Source of the DNA: Hysterangium stoloniferum
Taxonomy: Eukaryota; Basidiomycota; Agaricomycetes; Hysterangiales; Hysterangiaceae
Direction: 5' to 3'
DNA length: 64,000 bases
Assembly (NCBI GenBank): GCA_015178975.1
Contig: WHVD01000049.1
Coordinates: 1 to 64,000, forward strand
Shown: piece by piece, positions 22,912 to 32,616 of the stretch
Numbering within the stretch: position 1 is the stretch's first letter
Layout: the number at the start of each line of letters is the position of its first letter
Program-made: the position numbers and the translations under genes
Notes under the pieces: model-generated
The model's input: the letters and a program-made list of their open reading frames with translations, nothing else
The model's database searches: none
Told to the model about the DNA's origin: nothing

Positions 22912-24782
22912 ATTAAGAGTAGTTCTGTTAGGAACCAGTCACTACTGAGATGGTTAGTCATCAGTAAGATATTAGTTTATCCAAGTCAACCATTGCTCAT
23001 TCAACATAAGGATCCAATAGAGTTTATTGGAGTTCATATAAGATAAGGCTCTACTACAGATCCTAAAATCTTTTGGAGAGAGGGGTTTTCCCAGTGTCTG
23101 TAATCCTGGCCATCTTGCCACAGGCACACATTACCAATCAGTTTTCTATTGTCCCACACAACTCTCATTTTGTTCTACTTAATTGTCTTTGTCTTCCACT
23201 GAGCTGTTCCTTTTGTTCTCCTACCTTATGTCACAACCTCAATTGTCCCTTGTTCCCCCCATGTCTCTGACACCAACACTCCATTGTTCCACCAAAGATA
23301 GGTTAACTCTTGATCAATGTAGTTACAGGGGAGAAGCTTCTGCTTGTATTTCTTACACACTCTAACACTTGAACAGAGAAAAATTAGTCCTGGCTGTACT
23401 GACTGAGTGGGGTCAATCAATGACCTTACACTCTCCTTGACTTACTTTCACATGTACAGTGGTATTTTCCTCCCAAATTGTCTTATCCCCAACTTGAATG
23501 TGAATTACTTTTTCCAGCATAAACATTTTTGGATGCCAAATTAATCATTAATATAAGCTTTGCCTGATCCCCCCCAGTCATGGAGTTAGAAAGATATAAG
23601 GGGTCCACACTACTACATTCCATTATCAAGAATGCCTCAACAACTTTTATATAATTCAATCTGGAAAGTGTCTTTATAATATATAAAATTTTCTACTAGT
23701 ATGCATTTTCAAAAATTTGAACATTCTCAGAAAAACTTTATAATTTCCATAAATTTTAGAGGATATTCTGAGATTGAGAAGTTGAACCTACAAACACTTC
23801 TTAAAAGGTGTTTGCATTGTGTCTTAACAATTGTGTAACATCAGGAAAGTGGGATGATCAGTAAGTATACCATCTATATTGTCTAGAGCCATCTAGGAGA
23901 GCTAGTTAGCTCAGCTAGACTCAGCTAGACACACTATTTTTGTGAAATCCCTATTTACTAGTCAGTATAAAATCTTACTATAGATCTCTAGGGAGGCTAG
24001 GGAATCTACATAATGGGTGTAGACATTCCCAAATCCCTGATGAAGCCTTACAAGTGAAGCTGCTTAATTCTTGTTGAAGCCTAATAAGTTTCCATATTCT
24101 TCTCTACCACCACTTTGTTGCACTCATCCATACTCTTTTTCCATGTCACACAATGGCATTATACACCACAGTGTGGTGGCAGTGATGGATAACAGTGGAG
24201 GGGTGCAGTGGAATAAGAGGGTGGTAGAAGTGCCCAGTGGCCTGCTTTGCAATGTATTAGTGGATGATATTCAGTGTGTTTACTGGTTTGAAGAGTGATA
24301 TGAACTTAAATTAAGCACAAAAATACCTTTAGATTCAATGTCTTAAATGCATCATCCAACAACCACTTAATGGTTTTGAATCAGTGTTTGAACACTGTTA
24401 CAAAGCATTTCACATCCTTAGATGAAGTGCCTAGAGCACTTTAACTAAGTGCATTGACTTCCTACAGTGTTCTCCACATTATCCTGAACCAAAAAATCAG
24501 CCCTGAGCACATTCTTAAACCCAAGAGCTGCCAGATGAAAACTCCAGCTTTTTAAAGATCTTGTGCCCCTCATGCCCAGACTTTGAGCTTGCTAACCCTC
24601 AAAAACCCCTGTGTGGGACCTGGAGCAGCTAGCCTTTATAGGGATTTATCATTAGAGTTCCTCCAATGAACTGCTCAGGGGTTTATTAAGTATAGATAAG
24701 AGTAAAAAAAATATTTTAATGGTTAAGAGTATAATTTGGGCAAAGATGTGAGCTCTGGTCCAGGAGGTTGAAATATAAATGG
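22912..24782. other. Intergenic, no gene recognised
   Basis: AT-rich sequence with short ORFs that show no family motifs. Some TC-rich stretches near 24500 recall the interior of the element at 46453-51634, but no alignment is strong enough to annotate. Confidence 0.4.
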
Positions 24783-25575
24783 TGTTAAGTTCTGGATCTC
24801 TGGGCAGATTTTCCAGTGGATATTCCAGACACTGCCTCAGAAATATGTCCATGGAGTTTCCAGGGATTAGTCTGGGGGAGTATTGGAATATTACCAGAGT
24901 ACAAGTTGGACTTGGCTTCAGCTTATGTGCTGCACCCTCATGCACTCATTCAGGTGTCCATATTTCAGAGGGTGGATATACCTGTATGCTGGAGTGGTTA
25001 TGGATACTTGGAGTCCAGAGAGTTCTGGATATTGAGGGTACAGAAAGAACAAAGGAGCAGATTAACCAAGTCGAGATTAAAACTGGAGAGTAACTACATA
25101 ATTATGGTACACTGTATAGATTGTACTACTAATCTAGGAGTATAATAAAACCTATTTGGAACTGTTTCCAAACTAAGCATATAATAATGAGTCAGATAAA
25201 TGAGGATACAAGGATGGGGACAGATTGGGAAATAAGAGCAAGAACAATAAACAGATGAATGAACATCTGTCAACCAGTCAGTTACCAAATGTGGAACAAA
25301 GGAAGCAAGTCAGGATATCCACAGATATCTGATACTATCCAGAAATAGATCTTAGCACTATAATGACTAAGTGTGAATATTTCTGGGAAAGCCATGGGTT
25401 CCAGGCAGGTTGGAACATTGGCATAGAGAAGGTTGACAAGGATGATCTGGTGAAGGTTGGGCCATGACCAAAGTATCTAGAAAAAATGCCAGGAGTCTGG
25501 GCTGGAAAATGGCTAGGGACATGTGGAGAAGTCAACTGTCAAAGGGAGGAGTCCAATGGATTCTGGGTCATAACA
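24783..25575 (-). repeat. LTR family C, copy 2 (reverse, near full length)
   Basis: On the minus strand it opens TGTTATGACCCAGAATCC and ends CTTAACA, 793 bp in all. This is close to the 816-820 bp of the intact copies. It carries the shared motif at 24908-24939. The ends are consistent with an LTR, but flanking five-base sequences (AATGG and GGAGG) do not match, so the target duplication is lost or the ends are rearranged. Confidence 0.7.
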
Positions 25576-26211
25576 GGAGGTGTCTAGTTGAGGGCAGAAT
25601 ACCAGAGTGGGATGTGAAGGGTACTTGAGGGTTGGGTTCTGGTGGATTCTGGATCTTGATACTAGTCCAGAAGATAGTTCAGAACCTGATATAATTTCCG
25701 GGAAATACACTGTGGAGTCTCCAGGAATGGATCTTCACAAATGGTCACCACTTTCATGTGCCAACTTCTAGTAGATGTCAGCCTCACTCTCTTATACATA
25801 CAACTCCATCATGCTACTTTCTACAGCATCCTCAGCCCTGATCGAACTATTATAGTCATTTACCACTCTACTGTCAGCTATCTACTCCTTCTCATGCTCC
25901 ATTGCCTTGTTTCTTGTATGGATGCTGATGTTGGAATTCAGGCATTGTGGACAACACTAAACTCTGAGACAACATGGTCAAGTGGTGCAGCTATTTTTAG
26001 CTACACAATGGGACTGCAATCCCCTTATGCCACTTCTATTGTTCATACCATCCATATTGTCCCCTTCACATATGTATATAAACTACCTTCTCTATTATAC
26101 TAGACCTCAGTCCAATATACACTACTGTTATATGTATGAGACTGAGGTGAGCAATTCTTTAATACTGATACTTAAACATTTATACTAATAATTTATTAGC
26201 TATGATATTTA
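25576..26211. other. Intergenic, no gene recognised
   Basis: A chance ORF at 25741-26103 has no recognised motif. The segment near 26105-26150 (TATGAGACTGAGGTGAGC) recurs in the tandem repeat at 28429-28700. Confidence 0.4.
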
Positions 26212-26259
26212 TGTCTTACTCATGACTGGAAATCCCGCCAGACTCTGGGCACTAACTTA

Positions 26260-27860
26260 CAGTGGGGGACAAAACCATTCCAATGATTTTTTATATGTCA
26301 AAGAATGTTGAATAACTCAATGAGTACTTGATTAATTGACCTGAAATTTTTAATTTAGGTAGTAATATATGTTGGCTATATACTCTAATAATTCTATCAC
26401 ATAAGCATAGTTTTTGTCATCAAACTATAAATCAAATACTAATGCAATCTCATTGGAACAGTTTTGTCCTGGTATATAATCCAATACAAATCATATAATC
26501 TAGTACTTGGTGTAACCCCCCTTGGCATCTAAAACAGCTGCAATCCGTCTAGGCATACTCTCTATCAAATTCTGACAAATAGAAGCAGGAATCCTGTCCC
26601 ATTCTGTCTGGACCCTTTCCCATAACTCCTGAATACTCCTAGGCTCTACTTCATAATCTAGTACTTCTTGAGGTAATGCCAAAGGTGTTCAATTGGATTA
26701 AAATCAGCAGATTGAGGGGACCATATCATGACATCCAAATCACTGCCATTAAGCCAATTGGTGGCCTTCTTGCTCTTGTGTTTGGGATTATTGTCTTGCT
26801 GAAAGACAATATCCCCAGTCTTCTTCTTGTAATGCTTGAGAGATTCTTGAAGTTCATCCTCCAAAATGCTAACATAAAGTTCAGCATCCATCCTCCCATC
26901 AATCTTGGTGGCATATCCTGGTCTTTCCCAGAACATACAACCACACAACATCAGATTCCCCCCTCCAAACTTGACTGTGCCCTCAACCAGCCTATCACTG
27001 AGCCCCTCTCCCACTTTTTTCCACATCCACTTCCTCCCATCTGACCCCAAATGATTGATTTTAGTCTCATCTGACCAAATATTCCAGTCCTCCAGAGACC
27101 AGTTCTTGTGTACCAATGCAAAGTCCAGCCTCTCCCTTCTATGCCTTTTTGTGAGTTTAGGCCTTTTCCTCTTCACCACAGCCTTCATTCCAGTTTTCTT
27201 GAGCTCCCTATGAATTGTTCTTGCAGAGATAGACTCCCCATTCATATCTTGTAGGACTTTAGAGGCCTGAGTGGCATGGTCAATCTTCTGGGAAGTGATG
27301 TGTTGGATGCCATAATGGGTATCAGAGGGGGGAAGTTTGCATGGACAACCTCCAGCTGCTTTGGAGAGGGAGGAAGAATGTTTAGAGCGAATTCTGGATA
27401 TAGTAGAGACAGAATGACCAGTGGTAGCAGCTACTTCATGTGCAGACTTGCCCTTGTCAAGTAGAGTAAGAACATGATCAAGTCGAGCAGGAGTGAGAGC
27501 TCTCATGATGTAAACTGATGGGTTGTTGGGAAGCTATCACTTGGAGAAGTGAACAGTTGTATATATACACAATTTGAACAGGTCACATGATTCTATTTGC
27601 ATTTATTTGTGGATAGTCAATAAGGTTATGTGCTAATCATGTGACAGGGACAAAACTGTTCCAATGAGATTGCATTAGTATTTGATTTATAGTTTGATGA
27701 CAAATAATACTTATGTCATAGAATTCTTAGCTTAGGGTATATAGCCAACATATATGACTACCTAAATTAAAAGTTTCAGGTCAATTGGTGAAGTACTTAT
27801 TGAGTTATTCAACATTCTTTGACATATAAAAAATCATTGGAACAGTTTTGTCCCCCACTG
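26260..27860 (-). mobile_element. Tc1-like DNA transposon, complete (1601 bp, TA duplication)
   Basis: It begins CAGTGGGGGACAAAACC and ends with the inverse ...TTTTGTCCCCCACTG, flanked by TA on both sides (26258-26259 and 27861-27862). The inverted repeats are long, 26260-26470 and 27647-27860. Inside each repeat a second copy of the ACAAAAC...TTCCAATGA block lies about 190 bp from the end and faces the outer one. Between the repeats lies one transposase gene on the minus strand. The ends look well preserved, so the element is fairly recent. Confidence 0.92.
26500..27506 (-). pseudogene. Tc1-family transposase (DD34E), one frameshift
   Basis: The ATG at 27506 opens 282 codons. The N-terminal HTH pair is seen in LDHVLTLLDKGKSAHEV and TISRIRSKH. 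The first catalytic Asp is in WSDETKINHLG, the second in FQQDNNPKHKSKK, and the Glu in FNPIEHLW; exactly 34 residues separate the second Asp from the Glu. The frame stops at TAG near 26676, but a frame one base away continues at once (QEVLDYEVEP, to NLIESMPRRIAAVLDAKGGY), the usual Tc1 C-terminus, ending near 26500. A single-base frameshift therefore separates an otherwise full-length enzyme of about 340 residues from activity. Enzyme of this type cuts and pastes at TA sites. Confidence 0.9.
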
Positions 27861-28428
27861 TATATGCACCAGCACCCTATATGCACCAATTATCAGTTTA
27901 TGAAATACCCACCGGACTCTGTATGTCAGATCTGTCCACACTCGACCTTTGTTACTTCATGTATCAGTCACCAGAATACCCACCGGACTCCACTCCTCCT
28001 GTCTATCTCCGACCCTGTCCCATGCACCAGTCACTGGACCCCACTCGGAAAACCTGACAGCTCTCTGTTGAGGAAGAGAGACACCGCATATACTTCTATA
28101 TGCATTAGGGATGATCAAATCCAAAATCAGGGAAATGAATATTCCTTTTGCCCCCATCACATCCTCTGTACTAATCACAGTCACATCAACTGTCACACAC
28201 ATAGGGCAGTTGAATTATCTTTGACAAAAATTTCGCAGATTATTGGCTCCCTTATAACAAGTAATATCTCAGTCTTTATGAAGATGTAGAAACTACTGAG
28301 TACATTCTATCCTGACACTAGTTATATGTGTTTTGTAGATAAATGGGAAAAGAACAACAGAAATGTAGAACAAAGAAAATACAAAGTACAATGCTGTATA
28401 TTGGGCGTCAACTATAGCTTTGCCTCAG

Positions 28429-28700
28429 TCCGTTATACTACGAATATATGAGACTGAGGTGAGCTGTCTATTTATCAAATAGACAATTTCCTTAACTAAC
28501 CTCACATGTACTAGAACTACATTCTAGGTACCTATTGTAAAGTCTGTTATACTACGAATATATGAGACTGAGGTGAGCTGTCTATTTATCAAATAGACAA
28601 TTTCCTTAACTAACCTTGCATGTACTAGAACTACATTCTAGGTACCTATTGTAAAGTCCATTATACTACAAATATATGAGACTGAGAACTACATTCTAGG
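28429..28700. repeat. 114-bp tandem repeat, 2.4 copies
   Basis: Units start at 28429, 28543 and 28657 and are nearly identical (TTATACTACGAATATATGAG, then TTTATCAAATAGACAATTTC). The third is cut off after about 35 bp. Each unit contains GACTGAG followed by GTGAGC, which looks like an exon/intron border, but no gene context was found. A diverged single copy lies near 26105-26150. Confidence 0.85.
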
Positions 28701-29432
28701 GTATCACTTTTAACAGGTTAGGAGGATATCTGAAAACTATTAAGTATACCAAATTCTAATATACTCTAAAGGTCATTTAAACATCTGGGATGTGATTCAA
28801 ACATAATTTGGTTTTTAAAACTTTTTGAAAGTTTTAAACTCTCTCATACATTACAAACCCAAGAATCTTTCCGGACACAAGTAGACAATAAAAAAAATTA
28901 GTAGTTTGAAACACTAATACTTTTAAAAAGTAGATACCTTTAGATAGTCCATTCCATGCATATGTATATCATTGGCACCTCTAAATACATATGTATTACT
29001 TCGGAATGGATCTGTCAATCTGAACAGATTTCTACTTGATTCAACATACCCAGAATATATAGGGGGTTTTACTTAATAAAGGCAGCTGTGGTATGAAAAA
29101 TTTCCAATAATATTTTACATATTTTACATGGAAATAACTTCATTACAACTTTTAAAAAACAAAGTACTAATAAAAGTATTAGTAGACATCTGTAAAAGGA
29201 AGGAAATTATATACAATGGAATTTGTTAAATAACTATGGGTTGTATAAGATGTAATATGGAGAACTATTTCTAATGGTTGTTTTTTGATGATATAATTGT
29301 TTCAGAATAGATATCACTCTTTAAAGATGGAGTTTTGTAAAAATAAGACTTTTATTAGTAAATATTTGAGATTATAGTAATTATAAACACCCTCCTTATG
29401 GGCCTATTGTGTCCCTATTGAAATCACCTATC
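28701..29432. other. AT-rich intergenic DNA, no gene
   Basis: A weak inverted repeat near 28947-29012 (TCCATTCCATGCATATGTAT facing ATACATATGTAT...GGAATGGA) is the only structure seen. Confidence 0.5.
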
Positions 29433-30186
29433 TGTTAGGATACGTACAGGGTGGGTCTCTGGAGAAACCTGCAGGATATCCGGTAGGACTTGGCTTCAGC
29501 ATATAGGCTGTGCCCTCACTAGATCGTGTCGTCCAATTTCAGACAGGCAGACGGGAATCCTGGGGAGTGTGGGTGGGGGTTGTGGTCGAGAGGTCGTAGG
29601 TCGGAGGTCATGGGTTGTGAGGCGAGATTGGTGAGAGAGATAGATGCGCCGGAGCCCGTGGGCTCTGACTAGTGTGAGCAGTGTAATTCAAGTAGGGATT
29701 AAAGTGGGAAAATGTATTAGATTACTGGGGGGAATCTAAGCCAATTTTCTGACTGGATTGTATGTACAACATCTGCCAGTTTAAATAGACCATGGAGTAA
29801 ATGTCATACCGAATCCAGTAATAATGAAATGAAGCGAGAAAAACATAAAACGGGAATAGTAAACACCAAATTGGTGTTAGGAATGGGACGGAACAGAGCG
29901 GAGTCCAAATAGTGACAAATCATAAACCATAATGGGAAACGGAGCGGGAGCGGAGTCCGAATCGTGACAGGTCATTTGACTAAAATTGGCATGGGGCTCT
30001 GTTAGAGAGGTGACGGGTTTTACTGAGTGGGGTCCGGTGACTGACGTATGGGACGAGGTCAGAATTAGACAGAGATGGAGTCCGGTGAGTATTCCGGTGA
30101 CTGAAACACAATGTAACGAAGACAAATGTAGATGAGTCTGACATACAGAGTCTGGTGGGAATTCCAGTTATGAGAGGTATGGCGAA
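29433..30186 (-). repeat. LTR family C, copy 4 (reverse, truncated)
   Basis: On the minus strand the 3' end (...TAACA) lies at 29433 and the LTR can be followed to about 30180, where the gypsy LTR begins. It has the shared motif at 29487-29518, the palindromic box GAGCCCGTGGGCTC, and GTGTTTACTATTCCCG. The outermost 5' part is missing, which fits insertion of the gypsy element into this LTR or a deletion at the junction. Confidence 0.8.
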
Positions 30187-31203
30187 ATACACTCAGGAAA
30201 TATAGTCGGATGAGCTCTTACTATATTTCCTTTATTATTTCTATTTTCTCTCTTTTATTATATCTATAATTAGTTCGACGACCTATGTATGCAGTACATC
30301 GACTCTTGTGGGCGCACACACGCCAGACTTATGTATTCTAGTGCCCGTAGTTTAGAACTCAGACACTTTTTACACCGCAACCACGACTTCCCCACACACC
30401 CATTAGTGTCCTGTAAGTTGTGATTGGTGTATTGTCTCGACCATCACAGACAGGCTTTAGCTATTTACTCTATCAGAGTTTCAAACTGTACCAGTCGAAA
30501 CTCAATCCTCATCACTACTCGCGTGGACCACATCCATGCTACTCTATTATTCGACTCTCTAGTACTCTACTTTACTCTCGAGCAGGTGTTCAGAATCGCA
30601 CTAGACAGTCGATTCTACTTATTTGCTTTAGCTCTCTACCTTATTCTAGATAGCTACTTCCTTCTACCGTATTGAACTGAGTAGTCAATACGCGTTCGTT
30701 CTGTATTAGACTTCAACAGTCAATACATCTTGGTGTCGTACCTAAACGGTCGATATTCTTTGTATATAGAACGGTTAGAACTTCCACCACTCTTCACAGT
30801 GGTGATCCGAGCTGGACCGCTCTTTCCCTACGAAGAAAAACATTTATTTCAACTATCAAATTCTAAGCACGTAAATGACCACTGGCAAGAACCAAATGCC
30901 ACGATCCTCTGTTCAAACTGTATCAGTCGAAACTCAATCCCTATCTCAACTCGTGTGGACTACATCCACGCTACTCTATTATTCTACTCTCTAACTACTC
31001 TACTTGCACTCGAGCAGTTGTCCAGAATCGCACTTAACCAGTCGATTCTCCTTATTTGTTCTAGCTATCTACCGTATTGAACTAAGTAGTCAATACGTGT
31101 TCGGTCCGTATTAGACTTAGACAGTCAATACATCGTGGTATCGTACTTCAACGGTCGATATTCTTCGTATATAGAACGGTTAGAACTTCTACCACTCTTC
31201 ACA
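30187..31203 (+). repeat. 5' LTR of gypsy element 2
   Basis: Collinear with the LTR at 6521-7162 but diverged, and ending ...CCACTCTTCACA at 31203. Near its start it has an inverted repeat, GGAAATATAGT facing ACTATATTTCC. The left border is approximate because the expected TG is not preserved. It is longer than the other copies because of an internal tandem duplication (30481-31316). Confidence 0.7.
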
Positions 31204-31316
31204 GTGGTGATCCGAGCTGGACCGCTCTTTCCCTACGAAGAAAAACATTTATTTCAACTATCAAATTCTAAACACATAAATGACCACTGGCAAGAACCAA
31301 ACGCCGAGATCCTCTG
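30481..31316 (+). repeat. Tandem duplication across LTR end, primer site and gag start
   Basis: Unit 1 (about 30481-30912) and unit 2 (about 30913-31316) share TCAAACTGTA, AGTCGATTCT, the LTR terminus CTTCACA, the primer-site region TGGTGATCCGAGC and the gag leader up to GATCCTCTG. Unit 1 has about 27 extra bases. The element therefore has two successive LTR-end/primer-site junctions. Confidence 0.85.
31205..31217 (+). other. Candidate primer binding site
   Basis: TGGTGATCCGAGC begins one base after the LTR end, as expected for a tRNA primer site starting TGG. A second copy lies at 30800-30812 because of the tandem duplication. The donor tRNA was not identified. Confidence 0.45.
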
Positions 31317-32515
31317 TGACCCCGAGTAGTTCAAAACCTCATCAAAGACCTGCAAGTCTGGAACCACCCCATAATGTCACCATGAGGAAGTCTTTGTTGA
31401 CTTTTCAAAAACCAGCTCCTCCCAGAAGTCCCGTCAAAGCAGTAGCTGGACCGTCAACAGATGCCCCTCCAAGTCCATGAGAAGAACATCCGTCAACTGA
31501 GCAGTTGAACGTCCCCGGAGCTAAGGTTGAAATTACCCATGCTTCTGAACCCGTTCTCTCATTCCCGCCTAAACACGTCATCCTTAAGCAATTTTTTAGG
31601 GGTCATATGATTTACGCCCAGCCCATCGACTTACAATGGGATGCGTACTATGCCGACCGAATTTCTACAGATCAGGTTACTCCCTTTGTGGAGGAGTACA
31701 ATACGGACTACCCCCTCTTACCAGTGACTGTAGCAGTCTGGTTAGGTCGTTATCAGGCTATTTTATCGGTGCAGGATCTATTCTTATGACCTGGAACCCT
31801 TGAGGACTTGACTCGCTCGATTCCCGAATGGTCGAGTGAAGTTACTTCTGTTATGGAAGGAGGGAGGACGGTTCTTAAACAAGAGGTGTTCTCTTCATTC
31901 CTCGATGTGCTCCGCACGCACGATGACGCGTTACAAATCCTTCACATCCTACTCGGTGGGGATCACATTGTCCCCAAAGTCAACTACCAGTATATATACA
32001 TTCGGATGCTGGAGGAGTCTCTTAATGGGATTACTCGGAATTCTTCGTGTGCGTATTTCACTTTAAGGGGTCAGTTAAGGCGAAATCAGAGAAGACTCGA
32101 TAAGATGGTTTTGGAAGTGCTTTACCCTTATGGTGATTCCATCCAGGTACCCGATTCGCCCATCTCCACGACAAGTTCATTTGTTCGTACCCTGAATGGA
32201 TCTCCCGACACTCATTTCCTTCATTCGCTCAACCGTCCCATTATTTTGCAAGACTTCCCATCTGACATGAGGATGCAGGTGGTGGAACGTCTTCAGGAAA
32301 AAGGAATGGAAATATGCATCCCCCTCTATCAGCCTCAACCTCGTCGACCTTTGAATACGGTCGAAATCGAGAGAGGGATCACGACGGAACCTAGCCCTAC
32401 CCCCCAACAGGAAATTCACCACTCTCGCGTCGCGTTCGAACGAATCCCTGGCAATACGAACGTGGGTGATGAACCAACTACGACTAGAAATCGATCAGTC
32501 GCCAACAGGGGTTGA
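31280..32515 (+). pseudogene. Gypsy element 2: N-terminal region upstream of Gag
   Basis: The ATG at 31280 opens MTTGKNQTPRSSVTP in a single reading phase that continues to 32515. It is broken only by stops at about 31478 and 31787, both TGA. The predicted product of about 410 residues starts Ser/Pro-rich. It continues with a helical part of unknown fold (PKHVILKQFFRGHMIYAQ and later LRTHDDALQILHILLGG). I do not recognise a domain. It precedes the Gag capsid-like part without an initiation site of its own, so it may be an N-terminal extension of Gag. The phase shifts between 32515 and 32698. Confidence 0.6.
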
Positions 32516-32616
32516 CCGTCTTTCTCCACTGCATTCACCGAGGGTATAGCTGGTCAGGTTGCTGGTCGAGGATCGCTGAATCCAGTCGATCCTCGCCATT
32601 CCCTGCCGATCTCCTC

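Larger units (their letters stand above)
26212..28062 (+). repeat. LTR family C, copy 3 (5' part only, split by Tc1)
   Basis: About 45 bp of LTR start (AAATCCCGCCAGACTCTGGG) lie left of the Tc1 element, and the LTR resumes at 27861 with TATGCACC. It runs to about 28062, where homology stops; the 3' half is missing. Joining the two sides reproduces the order seen in the uninterrupted copy at 54201. Confidence 0.75.
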
